Assembly: GCA_905373605.1 (NCBI GenBank)
Contig: CAJPTO010000032.1
Coordinates: 1-19,379 of the forward strand
From: an uncultured Prevotella sp.
GTDB taxonomy: Bacteria; Bacteroidota; Bacteroidia; Bacteroidales; Bacteroidaceae
Direction of reading: 5' to 3'
DNA length: 19,379 nucleotides
Shown one piece after another: positions 7,625 to 15,141 of the stretch; position 1 is the first letter of the stretch; the number at the start of each line of letters is the position of its first letter. The notes beneath the pieces are model-generated. The model saw only the letters and a program-made list of their open reading frames with translations, did not search any database and was not told the DNA's origin. A program made the position numbers and the translations under genes.

Positions 7625-8425
7625 CTAACATTTTGCGTCATCCCGGGTGGAATTTTCCCACCCTATCAGGTCTTTAACCACTTCTCCACCCACCACAATA
7701 CCAGCTGCAGCAGGCACGAAAGCGTTACTTGCAGGCACGCTGTTCTTGCCTTTAGGCTTCGCTTCGTCCGCTTTGGCATCTTCTTCATCATCACCGGTTT
7801 GTACATCCGCCCCTTGCGTGTCAGCCATCACCATCGGTTTCAATGGTTTCTCCTCACTGAACACCACCTTAACACCAACAATGCCCAAGGCTCTAAGCTT
7901 CTTCCTTATCACCTTCGCCAACGGGTCCATCGTGGTTTTCGATATGTCGGCCACACGAAACGCCGTTGCATCCAACTTGTTTGCGGCTCCCATGCTCGAG
8001 ATGATGGGCACATCAAGCTGCTTGCAACGCCTTATCAACTCAATCTTTGCCGTGATGGTGTCGATGCAGTCCACCACATAATCATATTGTTTCAAGTCTA
8101 TCTCATCGGCATTTTCCGGCAAGTAAAAAATCTTATACTTGCCCACCATGCATGTGGGATTAATGTCTTTGATGCGTTTTTCTATCACATCAACCTTCGC
8201 TTCTTCGAGAGTAGAGTGCAAGGCAATCACTTGTCTGTTCAGGTTGGTTATGTTAACCGTGTCTGCATCAAACACATCAATGCCTCCAACGCCGCTCCGC
8301 GCCAGCACTTCCACGGCATATCCCCCCACTCCACCAACACCAAACACGGCCACTTTGCAGCCTTTGAGTCGTTCCACTGCATCATGACCGATGAGCATTT
8401 GGGTTCTGCTAAATTGATTTTCCAT
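7625..8425 (-). CDS. tcdA: tRNA threonylcarbamoyladenosine dehydratase (ThiF/E1-like)
   Basis: TcdA uses ATP to cyclise t6A37 of ANN-decoding tRNAs to the hydantoin form ct6A, and acts in the cytoplasm. The 266-residue protein has the ThiF/E1 nucleotide-binding motif VAVFGVGGVGGYAVEVLARSG (25-45), the aspartate of DVFDADTVNITNLNRQ (50-65), VVDCIDTITAKIELI (117-131), and a family-typical TDLAKT-like segment ADISKTTMDPLAK (159-171). The catalytic-cysteine loop of canonical E1 enzymes is absent, as is usual in TcdA. An acidic/lysine-rich insert at about 200-228 (GADVQTGDDEEDAKADEAK) interrupts the region after VFSEEKPLKP and is probably a flexible loop. ATG 8425 is chosen because the protein then starts just before the usual FSRTQMLIGHDAVERL helix; an in-frame ATG at 8461 adds 12 basic residues. 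The gene converges with the LuxR-type gene. Confidence 0.9.
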   Translation of the reverse strand: MENQFSRTQMLIGHDAVERLKGCKVAVFGVGGVGGYAVEVLARSGVGGIDVFDADTVNITNLNRQVIALHSTLEEAKVDVIEKRIKDINPTCMVGKYKIFYLPENADEIDLKQYDYVVDCIDTITAKIELIRRCKQLDVPIISSMGAANKLDATAFRVADISKTTMDPLAKVIRKKLRALGIVGVKVVFSEEKPLKPMVMADTQGADVQTGDDEEDAKADEAKPKGKNSVPASNAFVPAAAGIVVGGEVVKDLIGWENSTRDDAKC

Positions 8426-8501
8426 TTTTTCCTGTTTGCATTTGCCCCTAGCCGTATGCAAAAAATTAGACTTATAAGCAACACATGCGGCTTAGGCTCG
8501 G

Positions 8502-8531
8502 CAAAGTTACAGAGAATATTGTTATTTCAAT
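8502..8531 (-). promoter_or_regulatory. Candidate promoter of tcdA
   Basis: On the minus strand TAACTTTG (8502-8509) is an exact TAnnTTTG element. ATTG (8528-8531) is a three-of-four -33 match 18 bases upstream. Transcription would begin near 8495, about 70 bases before the ATG at 8425. It overlaps the last codons of the upstream 131-residue gene, so tcdA can be transcribed alone. Confidence 0.55.
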
Positions 8532-8917
8532 ACGGCATTAAGCTTTATTTCCCATTCCACGCGCCATCTTTCCTCAATCTCCTTTGAGTAGTTCCGTATC
8601 AAATAATAATCGTTGGCATCTTTATGATACATAAAGCAACTGTTAATGCCATGAATTATCCATTTCAACACATCTTTTTCATTATCATCCAACGCCTTTA
8701 GTGATGCATAGTCTACCAGTTCTTGCATCTTAATCTCATCAAATTCGCCTAGTTCAAATAGCTGATAACAAAAAGTGTTCTCTATCCCATCATCTTTGTT
8801 CATCACAACCAGGCTTTGGCATTCAGGCTCGTGTGCCATTCTTTTCATCATCATACAAGTTTTATCTATGGTGTTTATGCCGAAAAAGAAGACAGCCAAG
8901 TCAATAAGACTGTTCAT
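8522..8917 (-). CDS. Hypothetical 131-residue protein
   Basis: This is a small soluble protein I do not recognise. It begins MNSLIDLAVFFFGINTIDK and ends with an amphipathic, Arg/Glu/Trp-rich tail (EIEERWRVEWEIKLNAVLK). The middle is acidic (FELGEFDEIKMQELVDYASLKALDDNEKDVLKW) and would form helices. The MMMKRMAHEPECQ segment has a run of methionines. There is no signal peptide or transmembrane helix apart from a short hydrophobic N-terminal patch, and cysteines are scattered. It sits 93 bases downstream of the second barrel gene and just upstream of tcdA. Composition looks AT-richer than tcdA. The size and acidic helical make-up resemble small immunity-type proteins, but no toxin partner is visible, so that is only a thought. 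Confidence 0.6.
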   Translation of the reverse strand: MNSLIDLAVFFFGINTIDKTCMMMKRMAHEPECQSLVVMNKDDGIENTFCYQLFELGEFDEIKMQELVDYASLKALDDNEKDVLKWIIHGINSCFMYHKDANDYYLIRNYSKEIEERWRVEWEIKLNAVLK

Positions 8918-9010
8918 TTCTTGAAAATCAGAGTTTTAGAGCGGGTTCATTCAATCTTATCTTATCATCTTACAGCGATGAACTACTAATTGAAAAGTTC
9001 ATGAAGCCTC

Positions 9011-11347
9011 TTAATAGAACACATCCACCCCTTTTTCCAAACCTCCATTGTTCAATGTTCGTTTGGCTTTATCTTTGCCCTTGCCGTAGTTTAGCCTATA
9101 TGTTGCGCCCAACAAAACCATGTTTGCATTGTCTCTGATGCTCTGTATATGATGTTCGGGATGAACATCCGACACAGTTATGCGTTCATATTTTGCGCCT
9201 CGGTGGGTGAACAGGTTTGCGGCTGTTATCGAAAAATACCAGTTTTTGCAATGGTATTGCACCTTCACGTTGTTCCATCTCTCGCTTGAATGATAGGTGT
9301 TTCCTGCCAGTTCAAACTTAGGTTCAACCTCATAGTTAGCAGAAATCACCCAATTTCCGAAGTACATAGTCCCTCTCAAAGAACCATAAAAGCGTCTTCG
9401 TGTGTGGTTTGCAAGAGGCATTTGTACACGAGAGTTGTCCCATCCTACGTTTCCCCATAACGTGACAAAGCCAAATAGTTCTTGTGCAGACATCTCCAGT
9501 TCCAGGTTTAGCTGGTCAGTAGCCCGCCCGTTTATGGCTTTGCTTAAAAACATGTTGTAATAAGGGTTCGAAGCATCGCCAATATAGCTGTACATGTAGT
9601 AGATGGGGTTATGTGTTCTGCTGTGCGAGGCCCATAGCGTAGATGAGAATTTGCCTTTGGCAAAGCGCAAGTAAAGTCTGTTTCGCAGATAAGTAGTCGG
9701 CTTCAAGTCGGGATTTCCTTGCCTAATGGAGATGTCGTCTATCACCTGTATCAGTTCCGATTGCTGTGAGATACTGGGCAACGACGGGTTAAGCATGAGC
9801 AAATAGTTGAGCGACCAATTGGGCGAAAAGGCATAGTTGGCATTGACATTCACTTTTATTCGCAGGGCATTGGTTTTATAGGCATTGTTATTGGCATGGT
9901 TATAGATGGCACTCACATTCAGCCCATAATTCAGTTGTCCGGCTCTTCCTACAATTTGGGTATAAGCCGTCAATCGGTTTTGGTCTATCGTGACGCGGTT
10001 TAGTCTGCCATTCTCCACCTGCACATTGTCTGTTGCGTTATAATAATCTTGTATTCCCACGCTGGTCATTAGGCTTTTGAATGTTTTAGCGTACATGATG
10101 TCGGTCCCTATGCGCCACGATTTATTATCTGTTGCGCTTATCAAGGTATCGTTTTTCAATGGATTGGCATGCACGTTTAAGTAATCTCTGTCGTAATTGC
10201 CCGACGAACGGCGGCCATAAACGTTAGCTTCCAGATATTGGCTTTTGTCTATTTGCTTGCGGAAGAACAAGTCGAAATTAGGCGAAACGAAACCCAGTTT
10301 CCAACGGGTATGGTTCTCATAACGAGAGATGTCGCTCTTATAGCGTTGCACGTTTACGGAGTTTTCGCTTATTTTCTGGTCCTCAAAACCAAGTCCCACC
10401 CTAGTTGCGAACAGGGTATTGGGGCTGTGTGTATAGGTGTAGGCAACAGACAGTTCGTTGCTCAGATAGTTAAAGTCGCCAGGCAAGCCTATTCGTTCTC
10501 TCTCCACTGGGGTGTCTCTGCCGATAAACGCTCCTCTAGAACTAATCTCTCGCTTGTCGTAATCGCGCCAATTGGCTGCATAGTTCAATTCCCATTCCGA
10601 CTTTCCATGATGATAATCAATGCCAACATTCCCGTTTAGAAAGCCCGTAGTTACACCAGCAAGCACATTTGCCATCACCGAACCGCCATTTTGCTGGGGA
10701 TTTAAGATGATGTTTATCACGCTTCGTCCATCATATCGTAAGTCGGGAGTGTCGCTATATTCTATGCGCAAAACGCTTTTGGGGTTCAATGATAGCACCT
10801 TGCTTAGTTCACAGAGCTTTCCGTTGACTTTAAACACAGGTGTGGCATTGTCTACCTGCACCGTTTGCAGCACCTCGTTAACGGTTAAGCCCGGCAATTT
10901 GTGTTGCAAAGCGTTGAGCAAAGACAAACCGTTTGCCGACTGTTCCAACTCTATTCTCGATGGGATGATGATGTATCGGCCTGGTTTATGCATAACAGAT
11001 TGGCCAGTTACCACGACATCGCCTAACGTAACTTGACGTTCGAAAAGCGTTATCGTGCCTAAATCCACAAACAAGTTGGAAGTTCCCAACACATCAATCT
11101 TCACCGTTTCAAATGTATCTTTCGAAATCGCGATGGATAATGTAGAATCGTTCACTTCGGAGGAGGTAAATAGTCCCGTTTGGTTTGTCTGTATTTCAAA
11201 AACCACCTCATCAACAGCATTTCGCCCTGCTACAATTGCATGTTGTATTGGCTTGCCTGCAGCATCTATCACTTTGCCCTTAACCACATAGGCAAAGGCA
11301 GATGCCCAATAAACGAGTAATATCAAGGTTGTAATGGCTTTCTGCAT
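9011..11347 (-). CDS. Outer-membrane beta-barrel protein, TonB-dependent-receptor-like (second)
   Basis: This protein has about 778 residues from the preferred start. The frame is open to an ATG at 11476, but the natural start is MQKAITTLILLVYWASAFA, a good signal peptide beginning at 11347 (MNLFMQK at 11359 is the alternative). A carboxypeptidase-regulatory-like domain follows (YVVKGKVIDAAGKPIQHAIV), then a plug-like region (VTLGDVVVTGQSVMHK, LLNALQHKLPGLTVNE, FKVNGKLCELSKVLSLNP, YDGRSVINIILNP), then a barrel of alternating strands ending near LLGATYRLNYGKGKDKA. The final GVDVFY ends in an aromatic residue, as beta-barrel assembly signals usually do. It is shorter than, and not closely similar to, the 988-residue barrel. 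No SusD gene adjoins. The upstream gap contains a dyad and a tandem repeat array that may control it. Confidence 0.85.
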   Translation of the reverse strand: MQKAITTLILLVYWASAFAYVVKGKVIDAAGKPIQHAIVAGRNAVDEVVFEIQTNQTGLFTSSEVNDSTLSIAISKDTFETVKIDVLGTSNLFVDLGTITLFERQVTLGDVVVTGQSVMHKPGRYIIIPSRIELEQSANGLSLLNALQHKLPGLTVNEVLQTVQVDNATPVFKVNGKLCELSKVLSLNPKSVLRIEYSDTPDLRYDGRSVINIILNPQQNGGSVMANVLAGVTTGFLNGNVGIDYHHGKSEWELNYAANWRDYDKREISSRGAFIGRDTPVERERIGLPGDFNYLSNELSVAYTYTHSPNTLFATRVGLGFEDQKISENSVNVQRYKSDISRYENHTRWKLGFVSPNFDLFFRKQIDKSQYLEANVYGRRSSGNYDRDYLNVHANPLKNDTLISATDNKSWRIGTDIMYAKTFKSLMTSVGIQDYYNATDNVQVENGRLNRVTIDQNRLTAYTQIVGRAGQLNYGLNVSAIYNHANNNAYKTNALRIKVNVNANYAFSPNWSLNYLLMLNPSLPSISQQSELIQVIDDISIRQGNPDLKPTTYLRNRLYLRFAKGKFSSTLWASHSRTHNPIYYMYSYIGDASNPYYNMFLSKAINGRATDQLNLELEMSAQELFGFVTLWGNVGWDNSRVQMPLANHTRRRFYGSLRGTMYFGNWVISANYEVEPKFELAGNTYHSSERWNNVKVQYHCKNWYFSITAANLFTHRGAKYERITVSDVHPEHHIQSIRDNANMVLLGATYRLNYGKGKDKAKRTLNNGGLEKGVDVFY

Positions 11348-11404
11348 AAAAAGGTTCATAGAAAGATAATATAAATGAGTTGGCATTGAAAGGTTAGGAC
11401 TTTG

Positions 11405-11437
11405 AGCTATAGCCAAAAGAACTTTGGTTTTATAGCT
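11405..11437. repeat. Imperfect palindrome upstream of the second barrel gene
   Basis: AGCTATA (11405-11411) and TATAGCT (11431-11437) form the outer arms, and CCAAA (11413-11417) and TTTGG (11423-11427) the inner arms, with unequal internal spacers and a loop of AGAAC. It lies 58-90 bases upstream of the preferred barrel start on that gene's coding strand. It could be a leader hairpin or an operator for a dimeric regulator. Confidence 0.5.
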
Positions 11438-11470
11438 TCGTTTGCCAACGATTATGCACATTCTTATCCG

Positions 11471-11577
11471 TACCATGCTGCTGGTATTGCAGCTACCAGT
11501 CGCAGGTATGGTGGCTACCAGCCTCTGGTATGATGGCTACAAAATGCTGGTACGATGGCTACCAATTGCTGGTAGCC
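11471..11577. repeat. 22-bp-period tandem repeat with internal TGGTA/TACCA dyads
   Basis: GGTA recurs at 11483, 11505, 11527, 11549 and 11571, an exact 22-base period. This gives four full units plus a partial fifth (GGTAGCC), with a degenerate partial unit (TACCATGCTGCT) before the first. The shared core is GGTATGATGGCTACCA followed by a more variable 6 bases often ending TGCT. Within most units, TGGTA (or AGGTA) pairs with TACCA 7 bases later. The same arms also pair across unit borders, so several alternative hairpins are possible. The units are diverged rather than identical. The array lies between the mutase gene and the second barrel gene, about 125-230 bases upstream of the latter. An ORF runs across it on the plus strand but has no protein-like features. 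Confidence 0.85.
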
Positions 11578-11674
11578 GGGCAATGTGGAGGCAAATGCGT
11601 GCTTATGCAAAGGTTATTGTTTCAAAAAGCAATTTATTTTTTGGCCATATAGCCTAAATTGTGAAGTAGCAAAT

Positions 11675-11713
11675 GAAATCCCCAATCTCCCACAATGAAG
11701 AATTGGGGATTTC
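11675..11713 (-). terminator. 12-bp stem hairpin downstream of the mutase gene
   Basis: GAAATCCCCAAT (11675-11686) and ATTGGGGATTTC (11702-11713) are perfect reverse complements around a 15-base loop. It lies about 97 bases beyond the stop of the mutase gene, in its direction of transcription. Only short T-rich stretches flank it. Termination is the likely role, insulating the mutase gene from the second barrel gene. Confidence 0.65.
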
Positions 11714-11809
11714 TTATGCTACATCTACTGTTTCCTTCTTAGGAATTCACATTTCATTGAATGAATATCGTCCTTATATAAAACATTCAGGCAGCATGCA
11801 CATCAATCA

Positions 11810-13555
11810 TTACAAGCCCAACGACTTCTTGATTTCCTCAATTTTCTCGTCAGCTTCTTTGGTGCAACGCTCGTAACAACCCGTGCATTTCATTTCTCCC
11901 TTCACTTCGAGGTAGAACTTAATCTTGGGTTCTGTGCCAGATGGGCGTACAGAAACCTTTGTTCCATCCTCGCAGAACCATTGCAGCACGTTGCTCGTTT
12001 CGGGCATGTCGAGTTTTGTTACCACGCCGTTGGCATCGGTTTGCTCCAAAGTCTTGTAGTCTTTGGTGATAACCACTTTCGAGCCAGCAATCTCTTTGGG
12101 TGGGTTGTTGCGGTAATTTTCCATCATTGCCTTTATTTCGTCGGCACCACTCTTGCCCGGCTTCACCACATTGATGGTAAACTCCTTAGAGAAGCCATAC
12201 TCCAGGTAGATGTCCATCAACAGTTCGTAAAGCGTTTTGCCTTGGTCTTTGGCGTAAGCACATATCTCAGCAAGGAGCGAGCAAGCCGAAACGGCATCCT
12301 TATCGCGCACAAAGTCTTGGGCCATGAAGCCATAACTTTCTTCACCGCCGCCGATGTATTGCTGTTTACCCTCCGACTTGCGTATCTCATTGGCAATCCA
12401 TTTGAAGCCTGTGTAGCAGTCGCGCATCTCGATATGGTTCTTATCGGCAATCTTCTTGATAACCTCTGTGGTGACAATGGTTTTCACAATGAAGTCGTTA
12501 GGCTTCATCTTACCCGTCTTGATACGATTGGTGATGATGTAATAGAGGAACAAAAGGCATGTTTGGTTGCCGTTGATGAGCACCCATTCGCCCTTGTCAT
12601 TCTTGCAAGCCATGCCCACACGGTCGGCATCGGGGTCGGAAGCCATCACGATGTCGGCATCAATCTCCTTGGCATCACGCAGTGCAAGGGTCAAAGCCTC
12701 GCCGTTTTCGGGGTTCGGACTCACCACCGTTGGGAAGTCGCCGCTCTTTACCATCTGTTCTTTCACGCAATGAACGTTTTCAAAGCCCCACAATTTAAGT
12801 GAACGCGGAATAAGCATCATGCCTGTTCCATGCAGCGGTGTGTAAACGATTTTGAGGTCTTTCTGTCGCTGGATAACGGCAGGGTCGATGCTGATGGTCT
12901 TCACCATGTCGAGGTAAATCTTATCAACCTCTTCGCCGATGATTTCAATCAGTTCGGGATTACCCTTGAACTTCACGTCGGCCACTTTCACTTTGTTCAC
13001 CTCATCGATGATGCCCTTGTCGTGCGGAGCCAGCACTTGCGCGCCATCTTCCCAGTAGGCCTTGTATCCGTTGTATTCCCTGGGGTTGTGACTCGCCGTG
13101 ATGTTCACGCCACTTTGGCATCCGAAATGCCTGATGGCAAACGAACACTCGGGAGTTGGGCGCATGTCGTCGAACAAATAGGCCTTGATGCCATTGGCCG
13201 AGAAGATGTTGGCCACCGTTTCGGCAAACAAGCGGCTGTTGTTTCGGCAGTCGTGGCAAACAGCCACCTTGATAAGCGGCAGGTTGGCAAAATTCTTTTT
13301 CAGGTAATTGGCCAATCCCTGTGTGGCCATGCCCACGGTGTAGATGTTCATTCGGTTGCTGCCAGCACCCATGATGCCACGCAAACCGCCCGTTCCAAAT
13401 TCCAAGTCTTTATAGAAAGCGTCGATAAGTGGGGTCTTGTCGGCGTTTTCCATCATTTGTTTCACTTCGTTCCGGGTTTGTTCGTCAAACTCGGGAGCCA
13501 GCCATTGCTCGGCTTTTGCCTCACATTGAGCTATCAGTTGAGCGTTATTCTCCAT
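11810..13555 (-). CDS. Phospho-sugar mutase (phosphoglucomutase/phosphomannomutase family)
   Basis: The enzyme interconverts hexose 1- and 6-phosphates through a phosphoserine, linking glycolysis with glycogen and nucleotide-sugar synthesis in the cytoplasm. All four alpha-D-phosphohexomutase signatures are present in 581 residues: LEFGTGGLRG (51-60), the phosphoserine loop TASHNP (Ser155), the Mg2+ loop DPDADRVG (307-314), the sugar-binding GGGEESYGF (402-410), and the phosphate-binding RPSGTEPKIK (537-546). Length and the FGTGGLRG start fit the phosphoglucomutase-like group (about 580 residues) better than the 450-residue PMM/PGM enzymes, but substrate choice cannot be decided from motifs. 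The C-terminal tail adds a cysteine cluster, KCTGCYERC, before a helix rich in Lys and Glu. A promoter match lies about 70 bases upstream, and a hairpin follows. Confidence 0.93.
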   Translation of the reverse strand: MENNAQLIAQCEAKAEQWLAPEFDEQTRNEVKQMMENADKTPLIDAFYKDLEFGTGGLRGIMGAGSNRMNIYTVGMATQGLANYLKKNFANLPLIKVAVCHDCRNNSRLFAETVANIFSANGIKAYLFDDMRPTPECSFAIRHFGCQSGVNITASHNPREYNGYKAYWEDGAQVLAPHDKGIIDEVNKVKVADVKFKGNPELIEIIGEEVDKIYLDMVKTISIDPAVIQRQKDLKIVYTPLHGTGMMLIPRSLKLWGFENVHCVKEQMVKSGDFPTVVSPNPENGEALTLALRDAKEIDADIVMASDPDADRVGMACKNDKGEWVLINGNQTCLLFLYYIITNRIKTGKMKPNDFIVKTIVTTEVIKKIADKNHIEMRDCYTGFKWIANEIRKSEGKQQYIGGGEESYGFMAQDFVRDKDAVSACSLLAEICAYAKDQGKTLYELLMDIYLEYGFSKEFTINVVKPGKSGADEIKAMMENYRNNPPKEIAGSKVVITKDYKTLEQTDANGVVTKLDMPETSNVLQWFCEDGTKVSVRPSGTEPKIKFYLEVKGEMKCTGCYERCTKEADEKIEEIKKSLGL

Positions 13556-13624
13556 AATCTATAAATTAGTATATTAAATTTATGTTCCACGCTAAGGCAG
13601 ACAACGTTGCTGTTATCAGCATGG

Positions 13625-13632
13625 CAAAGATA
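13625..13632 (-). promoter_or_regulatory. Candidate -7 element of the phospho-sugar mutase promoter
   Basis: On the minus strand this reads TATCTTTG, an exact TAnnTTTG element, 70-77 bases upstream of the mutase ATG, in AT-rich DNA. The -33 element is poor: TTCG at 13648-13651 is only 15 bases away. The call therefore rests on the -7 element alone. Confidence 0.45.
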
Positions 13633-13704
13633 ATAAAAAAATATTTTCGAACGCATTTTTTGCTCCTATAAAAATAGGAAAAACGCAAGTAACAGGAACA
13701 TTTG

Positions 13705-13736
13705 TTTGGGGCGTACACATATTTTAGCTACTTTTG
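13705..13736 (+). promoter_or_regulatory. Bacteroidetes-type promoter of the DUF4491-rlmH operon
   Basis: TTTG (13705-13708) is followed after 20 bases by TACTTTTG (13729-13736), a full match to TTTG-N19/21-TAnnTTTG. Transcription would start near 13743, giving a leader of about 43 bases before the ATG at 13786. It is divergent from the mutase promoter, with about 70 bases between the two -7 elements. Confidence 0.75.
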
Positions 13737-13785
13737 CACATATATTTAGCAAATCAACAATAAAAATCAACATTCCTTTCGCATT

Positions 13786-14109
13786 ATGGAATTTTATTTC
13801 ACAGGCATTATCATAGCGGTATCCACATTCCTTATCATTGGATTTTTCCATCCCATTGTCATAAAAGTGGAGTATTATTGGGGCACTCGCCCTTGGTGGG
13901 CATTCCTTGTGTTGGGCATTGTCACCATTTTGGCCGCGGTTTTGGTGGCCAACGTCATTGTTTCTTCCATCCTTGGCGTTATCGGGGCATCGTTCCTGTG
14001 GTCAATCGGCGAGTTGCTCGAGCAGAAAAAGCGGGTGGAACGCGGATGGTTTCCCATGAACCCTAAGCGGAAGCACACCTACAAGCAATCGGAAGACAAG
14101 GCGGCATAG
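13786..14109 (+). CDS. DUF4491 family small membrane protein
   Basis: This encodes a 107-residue inner-membrane protein of unknown function, of a family known mainly from Bacteroidetes. Hydrophobic helices lie at about 3-24, 37-57 and 58-76. The conserved motifs I recognise are FFHPIVIKVEYYWGTRPWW (20-38) between the first two helices, and SIGELLEQKKRVERGWFPMNP (73-93) after the last. The C-terminus is basic and probably cytoplasmic. It is the first gene of a two-gene unit: rlmH starts two bases after its stop codon, and both share the promoter at 13705-13736. That pairing does not by itself reveal a function. Confidence 0.85.
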   Translation: MEFYFTGIIIAVSTFLIIGFFHPIVIKVEYYWGTRPWWAFLVLGIVTILAAVLVANVIVSSILGVIGASFLWSIGELLEQKKRVERGWFPMNPKRKHTYKQSEDKAA

Positions 14110-14111
14110 AC

Positions 14112-14582
14112 ATGAAGGTAGAACTATTGCTTGTTGGGAAAACGGCAAACAGCGTTTTTGTGGCCGGCATTGCCGACTATGCCAAGCGTATTGCCCATTA
14201 CATCCCGTTCAACATCAGCGTTATTCCCGAGCTGAAGAACACCAAGAACCTCTCTGCCAACCAACAAAAGGAGGCCGAGGGCGAACTGGTTTTGAAGAAG
14301 TTGCAGGCAGACGACCACCTGGTGTTGCTCGATGAGCATGGAAAGGAATTGCGCAGCATGGAGTTTGCACAATGGTTGGAACGAAAACAGCACGCGGCAC
14401 GCCGACTGGTATTTGCCATTGGCGGCCCCTACGGGTTTAGCGAAGCTGTTTATGCGCGTGCAAACGAGAAGATAAGCCTCTCGAAAATGACCTTTTCGCA
14501 CCAGATGGTGCGGCTTATCTTCACCGAACAGCTTTATCGCGCCTGCACAATTCTTAAGGGCGAGCCTTATCACCACGAGTAA
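14112..14582 (+). CDS. rlmH: 23S rRNA (pseudouridine-1915-N3)-methyltransferase
   Basis: RlmH methylates N3 of pseudouridine 1915 in helix 69 of 23S rRNA, using S-adenosylmethionine on assembled 70S ribosomes. The 156-residue length is exactly usual for this SPOUT-class homodimeric enzyme. Signatures are VLLDEHGKELRSMEFA (71-86), the SAM-binding knot FAIGGPYGFS (101-110), ISLSKMTFSHQMVRLIFTEQLYRA (121-144) and the C-terminal EPYHHE, where the conserved Tyr and His residues contact substrate. The start at ATG 14112 gives the typical MKVELLLVGK N-terminus. It is the second gene of the operon with the DUF4491 gene. Confidence 0.96.
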   Translation: MKVELLLVGKTANSVFVAGIADYAKRIAHYIPFNISVIPELKNTKNLSANQQKEAEGELVLKKLQADDHLVLLDEHGKELRSMEFAQWLERKQHAARRLVFAIGGPYGFSEAVYARANEKISLSKMTFSHQMVRLIFTEQLYRACTILKGEPYHHE

Positions 14583-14786
14583 GAATTGGGAATAGCCCCT
14601 AGCCCATCTGTAGTCAAGTTGTTGTCGAGAGTAATGTCTTTTCCTATTTACCTTTCGCTTTCCAGCCAGATGAGGCCATCAACAAAATCAAAACAAGCAC
14701 TCATTATTAACAATGAGATGACAATCAGCGTGTTACATTTCTACATAACAACCTGACTGCTGTTGAAATTACAATTAATCGGAACA

Positions 14787-14821
14787 TTTTTCAGCAGTTT
14801 AAAAGAAAATCAATACCTTTG
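14787..14821 (+). promoter_or_regulatory. Promoter of the SemiSWEET gene
   Basis: TACCTTTG at 14814-14821 is an exact TAnnTTTG element. A T-run at 14787-14791 supplies a loose -33 element at about 21-23 bases. Transcription would start near 14828, about 19 bases before the ATG at 14847. This rules out the upstream in-frame ATG-like start at 14763. Confidence 0.65.
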
Positions 14822-14846
14822 CACCACCAACAATAGAAGAATAGAG

Positions 14847-15107
14847 ATGACAAGAGAAAAATTTTTCGGTTATGTAGGATGGGTTGGCATGTGCACTTCC
14901 ATCCTGATGTATGTGTTTTATTTCCCACAGATACAAGAAAACTTGAACGGCAATAAGGGTTCGTTCATCCAACCTTTCATGGCAGGCATCAACTGCACGC
15001 TGTGGGTATGTTATGGTTTGTTCAAAGAAAAACGCGATTGGCCTTTGGTGTTAGCCAATTCGCCTGGCGTTCTTTTCGGCTTCTTTGCCGCATTTACTGC
15101 TTTGTAG
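14847..15107 (+). CDS. SemiSWEET sugar transporter (PQ-loop family)
   Basis: This encodes an 86-residue three-helix membrane protein. Two copies assemble into a bidirectional sugar uniporter in the inner membrane. Helices are at about 8-27, 41-60 and 65-84. The PQ-loop is at FYFPQIQ (Pro27-Gln28), and the candidate sugar-contact residues of the family are Trp53 (CTLWVCYGLFK) and Asn71 (LANSPGVLFGF). MTREKFFGYVGWVG is a typical N-terminus. The frame is open upstream to 14763, but that extension overlaps the promoter and does not resemble SemiSWEETs. It is monocistronic, with its own promoter and terminator. The substrate is not predictable from this sequence; characterised relatives move glucose or sucrose. 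Confidence 0.9.
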   Translation: MTREKFFGYVGWVGMCTSILMYVFYFPQIQENLNGNKGSFIQPFMAGINCTLWVCYGLFKEKRDWPLVLANSPGVLFGFFAAFTAL

Positions 15108-15141
15108 CAAACCTCATTCAGCTTAAGAATGACCAAACACG

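Noticed and set aside
7613..8587. 324-residue open frame on the plus strand opposite tcdA
   Set aside because: The minus strand carries clear ThiF/TcdA motifs. The plus-strand translation is His/Phe/Arg-rich with no domain, and is a shadow of that gene.
11471..11577. CRISPR array
   Set aside because: The 22-base units are contiguous with no unique spacers of 30 or more bases, the units are diverged, and no cas gene is present.
11442..11657. 71-residue plus-strand frame across the 22-bp repeats
   Set aside because: A 22-base period shifts the reading frame at each unit, so no peptide repeat results. The DNA period, not a protein, is what is conserved.
11981..12802. 273-residue open frame on the plus strand opposite the phospho-sugar mutase
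   Set aside because: It is antisense to all four conserved mutase motifs and has no plausible protein features of its own.
14700..14717. CTCATT/AATGAG dyad upstream of the SemiSWEET gene
   Set aside because: Only six base pairs, about 100 bases from the promoter; too weak to call an operator.
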